DNA from: Rhynchopus sp. YZ270_cl-10
Lineage: Eukaryota > Euglenozoa > Diplonemea > Diplonemida > Diplonemidae
Assembly: GCA_964035575.1 (NCBI GenBank)
Contig: OZ037928.1
Coordinates: 1-64,000 of the forward strand
Length of the DNA: 64,000 nucleotides
Direction of reading: 5' to 3'
A program made the position numbers and the translations under genes. Positions 38,081 to 48,025 of the stretch are shown piece by piece. The notes under the pieces are model-generated. The model did not search any database, was not told the origin of the DNA, and saw only the letters and a list, made by a program, of their open reading frames with translations. How positions within the stretch are numbered: position 1 is the stretch's first letter; every line of letters starts with the position of its first letter.

Positions 38081-38604
38081 ACATCTTGGGGGATGGGGGA
38101 AAAAATATCTGGGAAATGATGATGGGAAAGTGTGACGTCACCTCACGGTGAGAAAAAAACAAACAAACGTCACCTCTTTCCAAATGCAAAGTTGACGTTG
38201 CAGCTGTCGGGTGTGTCATTGGCTTGCTTGGAGGAACGAATGACTCAGGTACAGCAACAACAACAAAAAAAAAAACAAGTGATTGTTCGAGAGAGAAAAA
38301 CGGGGTGTGCTGTTTCCAAATAATCTGCAACACGCCAGCACTCTGCTCTTCTGCAGGTCGTTCGTCATTTGCTCGATGTCTGTAGTTGCGGGCTCGGTGT
38401 GTCCCACTCGTTTCGAAAACCTTTTCCACAGCACACCCCGTTCTTTTTCCTTGACAATTAGTTGTTTTTGTTGTTTTCCACAAACCTTCCTTCAACCCCA
38501 CAGGGGGCTGAAGAAAAGGCTGTGGAAAAAGTGAGAAAATCAGAAATACAAAACGAGAAAAAAAAACACACACACACACACAAAAAGTTTAAGATAAGAT
38601 GAAC

Positions 38605-38623
38605 CTAAGCCTCTCGTGCTTAG
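38605..38623 (-). other. CTAAGC/GCTTAG hairpin, site 2
   Basis: The stem is CTAAGC/GCTTAG with a CTCTCGT loop and the conserved flank AAGATGAAC on plus (GTTCATCTTAT after the hairpin on minus). It lies about 0.52 kb downstream of the paralog 2 stop. Equivalents are at 40482-40500 and 44030-44048. Confidence 0.6.
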
Positions 38624-38732
38624 TCAGGGGGCGTTGTGAAAGCTGAAAGCTTCGCGAAGACACTTTTAAAAAAAGGGGGACACTGGGTATTCGAAGGAGC
38701 GCAACTCTGCAGACTGTAGGGCCTTTAAGGAA

Positions 38733-38793
38733 TAGTCTATTGCACCTCCGACTGACCCACGTACGATGCCAGCCATACGGAGGAAAGCGCAAT
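38733..38793 (-). other. Conserved intergenic block, site 1
   Basis: On minus the block reads GCGCTTTCCTCCGTATGGC, GGCATCGTACGTGGGTCAG, GGAGGTGC. It recurs at 40615-40687, 44161-44236 and, diverged, at 61741-61810. GGCA and TGCC could pair around a loop with GTGGRTCAG. Confidence 0.5.
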
Positions 38794-39146
38794 AAAAGCA
38801 TTTCTTTGATGTTTTGGACCACAACGTTTTTCTTCATCATCTCTAAGATGATGAACATGCCGTGTGCATCTACCTGTCTTATTGCAGTATCGAGCTTCTG
38901 GCACCAGGAAAGTCGGGTGGACTCAAAGCAATTGAGTGACGTACTCGCGCACAGAGTCTCTCCCTTTGATGAAATCGAAGCGATAAAACAAAAGAAAGGT
39001 AAGATTGAGAGATAAAAATGTCTATTGTTCCCACACAAAGAAAAAGACGCTATTTAATTTTTTTCCTTTTTTTTTCTTTTTTTTTTCCCAACTGAAAATT
39101 GAATCGTTTTATTCTTCCCCCCCTTTTTTCATTACTGATGTCACAA

Positions 39147-39554
39147 TCATCCCATCTTGGTCTGGCCAGGTGCGATCTGGGTGCCGGGGGAGCACATGGT
39201 GAGACCGGGGTCAACACCAGCCCTCCTCGACTCCATGTGCAGCTGGCACATGGCACACGCGGGGCAGCAACATGCGGCAGCGACGTCCTGGAGCATGTTC
39301 GGTGCAATGCCAAGCTTGACACGCAGATCACCACGCATGCTGACCAGGCAGCACGGCGCCACCATCCCTCCACAGCAGCAGCACAGGCAGTTCATCGAGT
39401 TCGCGAGGTTGTTCTTAATGGCGTCGTACAGACGACCGTACAGGCACGAGTTGCAGAAGCATACGTTGAAGCACAGCCCGAAGTCGGTGATCCCCGAGAA
39501 CAGCCCATACTCCCAGCTTCCTCCTCCTGAGGGTGCCTGGTTGTACTGTGCCAT
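39147..39554 (-). CDS. PLAC8-family cysteine-rich protein, paralog 2
   Basis: 135 residues, starting at the shared MAQYNQAPSGGGSWEYGLF. The upstream sequence (CTCAAAAACCCACTCTTTTTTACA before ATG) is nearly identical in paralogs 3 and 4, which supports this start. The Cys-rich segment is SMNCLCCCCGGMVAPCC, followed by SMRGDLRVKLGIAPNMLQD and the PLAC8 signature CCCPACAMCQLHMESRR. The tail GVDPGLTMCSPGTQIAPGQ is common to all copies. One continuous exon. The stop codon is followed by a long spacer with the two hairpins and the conserved block. The role is presumed membrane-associated, as for the family; no direct clue to its substrate. Confidence 0.87.
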   Translation of the reverse strand: MAQYNQAPSGGGSWEYGLFSGITDFGLCFNVCFCNSCLYGRLYDAIKNNLANSMNCLCCCCGGMVAPCCLVSMRGDLRVKLGIAPNMLQDVAAACCCPACAMCQLHMESRRAGVDPGLTMCSPGTQIAPGQTKMG

Positions 39555-39645
39555 TGTAAAAAAGAGTGGGTTTTTGAGATGTGTGTTAACTGTGTTGTGA
39601 GGGCATGAGGGAGAAGGAGAAAGGGTGTGCTGAGGCAACAGAATT

Positions 39646-39785
39646 GCAGGGGTTTAACACACGGCAGGCACTCGTGCCTGTCGTGTGTTAAACCCCTGCA
39701 TTGGAACAGGCGTGAGACTGGTAAGTGAAGACAAGTCGAGAGCTCTTAAACTCGAGCACTGCACCGACAACAGGAAGGCCGTTCT
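39646..39785 (-). pseudogene. LRR-gene fragment next to a 26-bp-stem hairpin
   Basis: The minus strand at about 39700-39785 repeats one leucine-rich-repeat unit of the gene at 45377-46270 (TGAAGACAAGTCGAGAGCTC on plus is shared word for word). It is preceded by a hairpin at 39646-39699 with 26-base arms (GCAGGGGTTTAACACACGGC and its complement) and a two-base loop. It is a short stray copy, perhaps left by the duplication that made the PLAC8 array. Confidence 0.7.
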
Positions 39786-40200
39786 TTTTGAAAATGATTT
39801 GAGCAAAAAAAATAAACTTTTTTCTTTTTGTTTTTCGTTTTCGTTTTGTTGTGGGGTTGTGTCGACGAAGTGTCGAGAATTACACAAAAAAATTCGGAAG
39901 AGCAACCCTTTTGCCTTTGGGGTGAATGTGTGAACCTCTTTTGTGAGAAGTGTGATCAAGAGAGGGGTTGCTCAGAAGAAGAAAAAACAACGCTTTTCAG
40001 CACAACACATTTTCCTTGAAGTAAAGGGGGCGACGAAAAAAGAAAATTCCTTTTGCTCACCTTGGGGGAAAAAAATGCGTGAAAAACGTTCACAGGAATT
40101 GGGCGGGGGGAAAGAATGGAAGCATGAAAAATTCTCCAATTTTTGTTTTTTTGTCGATACGTCCATTCAAAAAGGAAAACAAAGGTCCCTCGCGAAGACC

Positions 40201-40219
40201 CTAAGCTCGTTTTGCTTAG
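40201..40219 (-). other. CTAAGC/GCTTAG hairpin, site 3
   Basis: Same stem and loop as 38062-38080, followed on plus by ACATCTTGGCGGATGGGGGA. It lies 0.86 kb downstream of the paralog 3 stop. Confidence 0.6.
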
Positions 40220-40481
40220 ACATCTTGGCGGATGGGGGAAGAATAGTTGGGAAATGATGATGGGAAAGTGTGACGTCACCTCACGGTGAGAAATCGTCGC
40301 CTCTTTCCAAATGCAAATTTGACGTCGCAGCTGTCGGGTGTGTCATTGGGACCTTGCTTGGAGGATCGAATGACTCAAGTACAGCAACAACAAGAAAACA
40401 AGAACAACAACAAAAAAGAAACAAGTAATTGGTATCGGAAACACAATAATAGAAAAAAGGCAGGTAGTTTATAAGATGAAC

Positions 40482-40500
40482 CTAAGCCTCTCGTGCTTAG
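40482..40500 (-). other. CTAAGC/GCTTAG hairpin, site 4
   Basis: Same as 38605-38623, with AAGATGAAC before it on plus. It lies 0.58 kb downstream of the paralog 3 stop. Confidence 0.6.
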
Positions 40501-40614
40501 TCAGTGGGATTTGTGAAGTTGAAAGCGAAGACACTTTTGAAAAAAAGGGGTCCACAAAAGGGGGACACTGGGTATTCGAAGGAGCACAACTCTGTAGAGT
40601 AGGGCTTTTAAGGA

Positions 40615-40687
40615 ATAGATATTGAAGCAGGCACCTCCGACTGACCTCCCACGTACGATGCCAGCCATACGGATGAAAGCGCAATAT
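40615..40687 (-). other. Conserved intergenic block, site 2
   Basis: Copy of the block at 38733-38793 with GCAGGCACCTCCGACTGACC and GATGCCAGCCATACGGATGA on plus. Confidence 0.5.
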
Positions 40688-41077
40688 AATAGCATATTTT
40701 TGATGTTTTGGACCACTTCAGGGAGTAGCTAGCGTGGTACCGGGGGTGGACACCCAACCATGCAGTCCTACATCCACTTCGTGGTCAACATCTGATAGTA
40801 GATATAAGAAAACAAATACAAGAAAAAACAAAAAGGTTAGAAAGATGAACATGCCGTGTGCATACATCTACCTGTCTCATTGTCGTATCGAGCTTCTGGC
40901 ACCAGGAAAGTCGCGTGCACTCAAAGCAATTGAGCGACGTGACCTCACCTTCGATGAATCGAAGCAATAAAACAAAAGAAAGGCAAGATTGAGAGATAAA
41001 AAATGTCATGTCTATTGTTCCCACAAATTTCTTCTTTTTTCCCAACTGAATCGCCCGCTTCTTCTTGTGGTGCACAA

Positions 41078-41500
41078 TCATCGCATGCGCTTGGCACCAG
41101 GTCCGACCTGGGTGTCAGGGGAGCACATGGTCAGACCAGGATCAACACCAGATCTCCTCGACTCCATGTGCAGCTGGCACATGGCACACGCGGGGCAGCA
41201 ACATGCGGCAGCAACGTCTGCAATGCAGTTCGGTGCAATGCCAAGCTTGACGCGGAGGTCGCCACGCATGCTGGCCAGGCAGCACAGCATCACCGGCATC
41301 CTGAAGAGGATCCCTCCAAAGCAGCAGCACAGCCAGTTCATCGAGTTTGCGAGGTTGTTCTTAATGGAGTCGTACAGACGACCGTACAGGCACGGCATGC
41401 AGAAGCACACGTTGAAGCACAGCCCGCAGTCGGTGATCCCCGAGAAAAGCCCATACTCCCAGCTTCCTCCTCCTGAGGGTGCCTGGTTGGGCTGTGCCAT
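41078..41500 (-). CDS. PLAC8-family cysteine-rich protein, paralog 3
   Basis: 140 residues, starting MAQPNQAPSGGGSWEYGLF (Pro in place of Tyr at position 4). Compared with paralogs 1-2, the Cys-rich segment is longer: NWLCCCFGGILFRMPVMLCC. The APNCIAD stretch replaces APNMLQD. The signature CCCPACAMCQLHMESRR is intact. The C-terminus ends KRMR and not KMG. Paralog 4 differs by only a few residues, so the two arose by a recent duplication. Single exon, same upstream leader as paralog 2. Function is inferred only from the family. Confidence 0.87.
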   Translation of the reverse strand: MAQPNQAPSGGGSWEYGLFSGITDCGLCFNVCFCMPCLYGRLYDSIKNNLANSMNWLCCCFGGILFRMPVMLCCLASMRGDLRVKLGIAPNCIADVAAACCCPACAMCQLHMESRRSGVDPGLTMCSPDTQVGPGAKRMR

Positions 41501-41885
41501 TGTAAAAAAGAGTGGGTTTTGAGATGTGTGTTAACTGTGTTGTTGTGAGGGCATGAGGGAAGGAAACTGAAAGCATCGACAGCGATCTCGACCAGTGATG
41601 TAGAAAGGGATCTTTATGTGGGACCAAATCCCACAAAAAATCAAAAAAAAAAAAAAAAAAAACTATAGAATTTCGGGATTTTTTGCAATTTTTACCTTAC
41701 CTTACAGGGCTCTAAGAGGGGTCCCGAAGGGACTCCAGAGCAGCGCGACCCCACCATGAAGAGCACGGTCGTCAAGAAGCCCAAAAAACGAGTCGGGATT
41801 CCGCAAAAGGGGTTCTCTGAGTGACTCGTGGTGTAAAAAGCTAGATTTTTACACCGTACCATGAATTTTTTTTCGCCTGCGGCGC

Positions 41886-43040
41886 CATTTTATGGGGTGT
41901 CCCGGGCACGGCGTAATTCAGGTGTAATGGGGTGTAATGGGGCGTAATGGAGGGAATTTAAACTTTTTGCTTTTTTTGCGTTTTCCCCCCGTTTTTTCAA
42001 CACGAAAAGTCCAAAAAAGGTGACAACAAAATTTTTTTTGGCGAGTGGAGCAAAAAAAAATTTGCCTGGCTGACCATTGCCGAAGGAATTTTGCACTTTT
42101 GACCACCACAGATTACACGTTGTTTTACGATTTTTTCTATGCACTTATGCGTACAGTGCCACCGGTGTTAAATTTTTACTGGCGTGGCTACATAACCGAG
42201 TCCCCATGTTTCTACCGTGTTTCTACACAGTACACACAGTACACAGTACACAGTACACAGTACACACAGTACACAGTACACACAGTACACAGTACACACA
42301 GTACACAGTACACAGTACACAGTACACAGTACACAGTACACAGTACACAGTACACAGTACACACAGTACACAGTACACACAGTACACAGTACACAGTACA
42401 CAGTACACAGTACACAGTACACAGTACACAGTACACAGTACACAGTACACAGTACACAGTACACAGTACACAGTACACAGTACACAGTACACAGTACACA
42501 GTACACAGTACACAGTACACAGTACACAGTACACAGTACACAGTACACAGTACACAGTACACAGTACACAGTACACAGTACACAGTACACAGTACACAGT
42601 ACACAGTACACAGTACACAGTACACAGTACACAGCACACAGCACTGTACAAGGCAAAAATGACCAAAACAGCTGATGTTTTGGCCGAATGCCACCCTAAG
42701 GAATATTTTCATGTATTCACACATATTTTTTCTGGCCTCAATACCCCCAAACTACACGATTTTCGGTTCCGGAAAATTTTTGGAGCACCAAATATCGCGA
42801 AAATTTTCAATTTTTTTGATGTCGTCCGCACATCCCTTTAGTAAAGACCAAAACACCAAGCGTTGTAATTCATATGTAATGGGGTGTAATGGGGCGTAAT
42901 GGGGTGTAAGTGGGTGAAAGTGGGTGTAATGGGGTGTAATGGGGTGAAAGTGGGTGTAATTCGGTGAAATGGGGTGAAATGGGGTGAAAGTGTGCGTAAG
43001 TGGGTGTTAGTGTGGTACCGCCGGGACACCCCATTTTATA
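41886..43040. mobile_element. TIR-bounded repeat carrying a heptamer microsatellite
   Basis: ATTTTATGGGGTGTCCCGGG at the left and its inverse (CCGGGACACCCCATTTTATA) at the right bound about 1.15 kb. Next to both ends lie tandem GTAATGGGGT-type decamers (41918-41955 and 42868-43010). The middle holds the (CAGTACA)n array and text related to the 14.6-15.3 kb insert. No transposase is present. Confidence 0.6.
42225..42640 (+). repeat. (CAGTACA)n heptamer microsatellite
   Basis: Mostly pure heptamers CAGTACA, with early units CAGTACACA. The array is open in all frames for lack of stop triplets. Confidence 0.95.
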
Positions 43041-43743
43041 TTATTTTTTTTTGCTCCGCAAAAAAAAATATAGTTCCCAGTGTCTTCCCTTGTCAGCAGT
43101 GCTGAATTTTTGGGAAAAAACCAAGCTGACCCCGATCCTGAAATCTGGATTCCTGGATAAGACACCAATTTTCCACACACAAAAACAATGACTGCCTCAC
43201 ACAACACTACCGTTTTGGTGGGTGCTGGCTATATAAAACCCTGCACACAACCACGCGAAAAACCAGAAAAAGGGGGTTTCCCACATATTTCCCCCTTTAC
43301 TGCACCACCACCACCCCTATATACATTACTGATCTCGACGTTTGCAAAAAAAAAAAAAACTTCTTTCTTTGTTTTTCGTTTTCGTTTTCTGTCGACGAAG
43401 TGTCGAGAACTACACAAAAAAAATTCGGAAGAGCAACCCTTTTGCCTTTGGGGTGAATGTGTGAACCTCTTTTGTGAGAAGTGTGATCAAGAGAGGGGTT
43501 GCTCAGAAGAAGAAAAAACAACGCTTTTCAGCACAACACATTTTCCTTGAAGTAAAGGGGCGACGAAAAAAGAAAATTCCTTTTTGCTCACCTTGGGGGA
43601 AAAAAATGTGTGAAAAACGTTCAATTGGGCGGGGGGAAAGAATGGAAGCACGAAAAATTCTCCAATTTTTGTTTTTTGTCGATACGTCCGTTCAAAAAGG
43701 AAAACAAAGGTCCCTCTTTCACCATAATAAAATTGCGAAGACC

Positions 43744-43762
43744 CTAAGCTCGTTTTGCTTAG
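43744..43762 (-). other. CTAAGC/GCTTAG hairpin, site 5
   Basis: Copy of the hairpin at 40201-40219, 0.88 kb downstream of the paralog 4 stop. Confidence 0.6.
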
Positions 43763-44029
43763 ACATCTTGGCGGATGGGGGAAAAAATAGTTGGGAAATG
43801 ATAATGGGAAAGTGTGCCGTCACCTCACGGTGAGAAAAATCGTCACCTCTTTCCAACAATGCAAATTTGACGTCGCAGCTGTCGGGTGTGTCATTGGGAC
43901 CTTGCTTGGAGGATCGAATGACTCAAGTACAGCAACAACAAGAAAACAAGAACAACAACAAAAAAGAAACAAGTAATTGGTATCGGAAACACAATAATAG
44001 AAAAAAGGCAGGTAGTTTATAAGATGAAC

Positions 44030-44048
44030 CTAAGCCTCTTGTGCTTAG
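44030..44048 (-). other. CTAAGC/GCTTAG hairpin, site 6
   Basis: Copy of the hairpin at 40482-40500. The loop has one change (CTCTTGT), which leaves the stem intact. Confidence 0.6.
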
Positions 44049-44160
44049 TCAGTGGGATTTGTGAAGTTGAAAGCGAAGACACTTTTGAAAAAAGGGGGGC
44101 ACAACAAAGGGGGACACTGGGTATTCGAAGGAGCACAACTCTGTAGAGTAGGGCCTTTAA

Positions 44161-44236
44161 GGAATAGATATTGATGCAGGCACCTCCGACTGACCCACGT
44201 ACGATGCCAGCCATACGGATGAAAGCGCAATATAAT
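44161..44236 (-). other. Conserved intergenic block, site 3
   Basis: Copy of the block at 40615-40687, with GACCCACGTACGATGCCAGC on plus. Confidence 0.5.
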
Positions 44237-44643
44237 AGCATATTTTTGATGTTTTGGACCACTTCAGGGAGTAGCTAGCGTGGTACCGGGGGTGGACACC
44301 CAACCATGCAGTCCTACATCCACTTCGTGGTCAACATCTGATAGTGGATATAAGAAAACAAATACAAGAAAAAACAAAAAGGTTAGAAAGATGAACATGC
44401 CGTGTGCATACATCTACCTGTCTCATTGTCGTATCGAGCTTCTGGCACCAGGAAAGTCGCGTGCACTCAAAGCAATTGAGCGACGTGACCTCACCTTCGA
44501 TGAATCGAGGCAATAAAACAAAAGAAAGGCAAGATTGAGAGATAAAAAATGTCATGTCTATTGTTCCCACAAATTTCTTCTTTTTTTTCCCGACTGAATT
44601 GAATCGTTTGATTCTTCCCCCGCTTTCTTCCTGTGGTGCACAA

Positions 44644-45066
44644 TCATCGCATGCGCTTCGCACCAGGTCCGACGTGGGTGTCAGGGGAGCACATAGTCAG
44701 ACCAGGATCAACACCAGATCTCCTCGACTCCATGTGCAGCTGGCACATGGCACACGCGGGGCAGCAACATGCGGCAGCAACGTCTGCAATGCAGTTCGGT
44801 GCAATGCCAAGCTTGACGCGGAGGTCTCCACGCATGCTGGCCAGGCAGCACAGCATCACCGGCATCCTGAAGAGGATCCCTCCAAAGCAGCAGCACAGCC
44901 AGTTCATTGAGTTCGCGTAGTTATTCTTGACAGCGTCGTACAGACGACCGTACAGGCACGGCATGCAGAAGCACACGTTGAAGCACAGCCCGCAGTCGGT
45001 GATCCCCGAGAACAGTCCATACTCCCAGCTTCCTCCTCCTGAGGGTGCCTGGTTGTACTGTGCCAT
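44644..45066 (-). CDS. PLAC8-family cysteine-rich protein, paralog 4
   Basis: 140 residues, starting MAQYNQAPSGGGSWEYGLF. It is nearly identical to paralog 3: NWLCCCFGGILFRMPVMLCC, APNCIADVAAACCCPACAMC and the KRMR end are shared. Differences include DAVKNNYANSMN against DSIKNNLANSMN. It lies just downstream of the Ub-like/LRR gene (stop 45377) with about 310 bp between, on the same strand. Single exon; leader as in paralogs 2 and 3. Confidence 0.87.
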   Translation of the reverse strand: MAQYNQAPSGGGSWEYGLFSGITDCGLCFNVCFCMPCLYGRLYDAVKNNYANSMNWLCCCFGGILFRMPVMLCCLASMRGDLRVKLGIAPNCIADVAAACCCPACAMCQLHMESRRSGVDPGLTMCSPDTHVGPGAKRMR

Positions 45067-45376
45067 TGTAAAAAAGAGTGGGTTTTGAGATGTGTGTTAA
45101 CTGTGTTGTGAGGGCATGAGGGAGAAGGAGAAAGGGTGTGCTGAGGCAACAGAAAAAAGGGGAGAAAAACAGTCTTTTATATTTTGGTTAAGCATCGACA
45201 GCAATCTCGATAAGGAAAACGTTGGGAGGGGGTTTAAATGTGCTGTTCTCGTTGACGGGGCTGTGTGGTATTACTGCTGCGACACGCACTCCGGCACCTC
45301 AGCAACCTTCGAACGGACTGGCCTCCACGTTGTGCAGATGCAGGGGACCAGTGAAGCTGCACCGTATCGTGGTCTG

Positions 45377-46270
45377 TCACTGCGACAGTCTCGGTCGCTT
45401 GCAGTCTTCCTCAGGTGATTCGTCTCGCTTCCGTTTAGGACGGGCATCCACCACAAACGTAGTAAGGTTCGCCTCCTCCACAACGCTTGACACAACAGCA
45501 CTGCACCCAGAGAGGTGGATGGTTTCTAAGCTTGTACCCTGGCAGAACCCCTGGCCAATGTGCGTCACGCTGCTTAATGAAGACAACTCCAAATATGTTA
45601 AACCCCTGCAGCTTAATAGGAAGTAGGTCCCTACGTGCGCAAGACTGTTGAGTGAAGACAAAGCGAGAGCTCTTAACGTGCTGCAATAGGCAAGAAAATA
45701 GTCCCCAATGTGCGTGAGACAGTTGAGTGAAGACAGGTCGACGGCAGTTAAACTCCTGCATTGGAACAGGAAGTTGTTACCAATATGCGTAAGACTGGTA
45801 AGTGAAGACAAGTCGAGAGCTCTTAAACTCCTGCATTGGAACAGGAAGGCGCCTTCAATCTTCGTGACAGTCGACACAGCACTCAGATCAAGTTGCGTTA
45901 ACGATGAGTGACATAAGAACTCATCAGGAATGACAGTCGCAACCTCCGCCTGCAGAAGCAAACAAGCCACCTCAGGATCGCCCACCTGCTCCAACTTCTC
46001 TGGCGTCAGGTCCGTCTCACCCAATGCACGAAGCGCTGCTATGGCTTCCAACTTCTTCCTCAACGACTTCGTCAGCACGATTGTGTCCCCAGCACTCAGC
46101 TGCGTCATGTCCGCTCCTTCCCCCATCGCTTTGTCTCCGAAACTCATGTCAAAGCTGTCTTCAGGCAGCCCCACTGCAGACGCCACTTTCCGCCGCATGA
46201 CTTCCACTGTGTCATACAGAGCCACCTCAATCACGTGTGTCTCGTTCGAATACTCCACATTCAGATCCAT
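45377..46270 (-). CDS. Ubiquitin-like / leucine-rich-repeat protein with C-terminal NLS, paralog 1
   Basis: 297 residues. The start MDLNVEY is fixed by its paralog at 56703-57596, which has the same length. Residues 1-66 look like a ubiquitin-like fold: THVIEVALYDTVEVMRRKVA, GLPEDSFDMSFGDKAMGEG, QLSAGDTIVL, the strand-helix-strand order of UBQ domains. A helical linker (70-115) follows. Residues 124-257 hold five to six 24-residue repeats of the form L-x-x-L-D-L-S-S-L-x-S-L-T-H-I-G-x-x-F, like BspA-type LRRs. The end RPKRKRDESPEEDCKRPRLS is a bipartite basic nuclear localisation signal. It could act as an adaptor in the nucleus; no enzyme motif is present. No intron is needed. Confidence 0.8.
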   Translation of the reverse strand: MDLNVEYSNETHVIEVALYDTVEVMRRKVASAVGLPEDSFDMSFGDKAMGEGADMTQLSAGDTIVLTKSLRKKLEAIAALRALGETDLTPEKLEQVGDPEVACLLLQAEVATVIPDEFLCHSSLTQLDLSAVSTVTKIEGAFLFQCRSLRALDLSSLTSLTHIGNNFLFQCRSLTAVDLSSLNCLTHIGDYFLAYCSTLRALALSSLNSLAHVGTYFLLSCRGLTYLELSSLSSVTHIGQGFCQGTSLETIHLSGCSAVVSSVVEEANLTTFVVDARPKRKRDESPEEDCKRPRLSQ

Positions 46271-46923
46271 GATTTGTGTTGCTGTGTTTGAATTCAATTT
46301 GTACCTGTGTTGTGCTGGATTTGAGGGTGGTCCGTACCAAAAAAAATGATGATAGGGTGTGGGAAGGGACCGTTTCTTTTGAAAAATGACTTGAGCAAAA
46401 AAACAAAATAAGGTTTTTTTCTTAAGATACACCAAAAGCCTATCAGGTTGCTCAAGGCAAAATAGACATGGGTTAGGAAAGTGAGAGACAAAAAAAAATT
46501 TTTTGTTTTCGTTTTGTTGTAGGGTTGTGTCGACCACCGTCGCCGAGAACTACACATCAATGTTTTGCAGCAACTTGTTTTATGAATTTTTTTTTTAGGC
46601 ACCTTCCTTCCTTCCCTCTGTTTCTCCTCAATTAGCGAACGCAGACACGTACGAAGGGGGGTTAATGTTGGAAAAATAGCAACGATCTCTGTATTGATGG
46701 GTGCACTATTTTTTTTTCCCGACACACATTGTTATTTTTGAACATTGTAGATTGCATTAATTTCACATCATGATGGGGGAAAAAATCAATCAGAAATATC
46801 AAAAGAAAGTACGTCAAGAACACACAATACAAACGTTGGGGGGTATCAAGGGGGTAGTGGGTTTGTATTGTGAATAATTACCCATCATAATACAAACACA
46901 CAATACAGCTTGTATTTATGTGT

Positions 46924-47032
46924 ATTACCGTCTTCATAAAAATGTACCGTAAAAAGGACGAACTTCCAGAAATATCCGGAAAAGGACGAACTTTATTACG
47001 GTCAAACATATTTACGAAGACGGTATGTAATT
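46924..47032. mobile_element. Tiny palindromic MITE-like element
   Basis: ATTACCGTCTTC ... TTTATTACGG ... GAAGACGGTAtgTAAT forms imperfect inverted arms of about 40 bp. Inside, GGACGAACTT occurs twice in the same direction around a TCCGGA-containing centre. Confidence 0.6.
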
Positions 47033-47205
47033 ATGGCGAACAATTTATTACAATACAAGGCACCCACTAAAAAAGGGGGATCGACGGTCGCTGTATGCAC
47101 TGCACAAAGGAGGAAGCAAAAAAACCAACAGTTAAAATGAGGAAGATGTCTTTCGCGCACACACATATATAAAAAGTGAATGTCTACACGTTTTCAATTA
47201 TTCAA

Positions 47206-48025
47206 ATGGTGTGGCCCGCCCCTCGATTTAACCCACTTTTGGGCCATTCTTGGGCCATTCTTGAGCCGTGTTTTTTTAGGTGTATTTTTTAATTTTTTTG
47301 CCCTTTACACAGTATACACAGTATACACAGTATACACAGTATACACAGTACAGTACAGTACAGTACAGTACAGTACAGTACAGTACAGTACAGTACAGTA
47401 CAGTACAGTACAGTACAGTACAGTACAGTACAGTACAGTACAGTACAGTACAGTACAGTACAGTACAGTACAGTACAGTACAGTACAGTACAGTACAGTA
47501 CAGTACAGTACAGTACAGTACAGTACAGTACAGTACAGTACAGTACAGTACAGTACAGTACAGTACAGTACAGTACAGTACAGTACAGTACAGTACAGTA
47601 CAGTACAGTACAGTACAGTACAGTACAGTACAGTACAGTACAGTGGCACAGCAGTTAACAGGCTCAACCCGATTATTCTGCCAGGGCACGCCATGTGCCC
47701 CCCCCGAGGTGAACTGTCTGGCTCCTTGAAGCCAAGGAGGACTCAAGGTCAATCGGTTTCCCCCTTAGGGTATCCCTTCCCAGAAAACCCCGATTTTAGC
47801 CACCGTGTTGTGAATTATTCCTAACCGAAAGGTTCGGACCACCCCAAATTTCCCCTCCAGTCACTATGCAGAGGTGCCTCCGGGTCAGACCTAGCGTGAA
47901 AACCACCCCAAAAAAAACACCGGGTAACAAATTAAAAAAGGGACCCCCCCCTCGATTTAACCCACTTTTGGGCCATTCTTGGGCCATTCTTGAGACACGC
48001 AAAACCAGAAATCGGGCCACACCAT
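47206..48025. mobile_element. Repeat with 12-bp TIRs and a (TACAG)n array
   Basis: ATGGTGTGGCCC (47206-47217) and GGGCCACACCAT (48014-48025) are perfect inverted ends. Just inside both ends lies CCCTCGATTTAACCCACTTT with GGGCCATTCTTGGGCCATTC in the same direction. The middle contains the pentamer array. No ORF other than the microsatellite. Confidence 0.6.
47341..47644 (+). repeat. (CAGTA)n pentamer microsatellite, about 60 copies
   Basis: Pure pentamers CAGTA, preceded by four units of CAGTATACA. The pentamer is contained in the heptamer CAGTACA at 42225-42640. Confidence 0.95.

Larger units (their letters stand above)
39830..41520 (-). repeat. PLAC8 duplication unit A (partner 43366-45080)
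   Basis: Spacer and gene at 39830-41520 match 43366-45080 almost word for word, including GTGTGATCAAGAGAGGGGTT, both hairpins, the conserved block and paralog 3/4. The older unit at 37780-39560 is diverged. The extra length between units is due to the TIR element at 41886-43040. Confidence 0.85.
43366..45080 (-). repeat. PLAC8 duplication unit B (partner 39830-41520)
   Basis: Near-identical partner of 39830-41520, containing paralog 4. The most visible differences are small indels in T-runs and a changed base in the TGACGTCA site (TGCCGTCA here). Confidence 0.85.

Noticed and set aside
42168-42841. ORFs of 150-250 codons over the CAGTACA and CAGTA arrays
   Set aside because: They are translations of simple repeats on both strands, with no stop codon in the unit.
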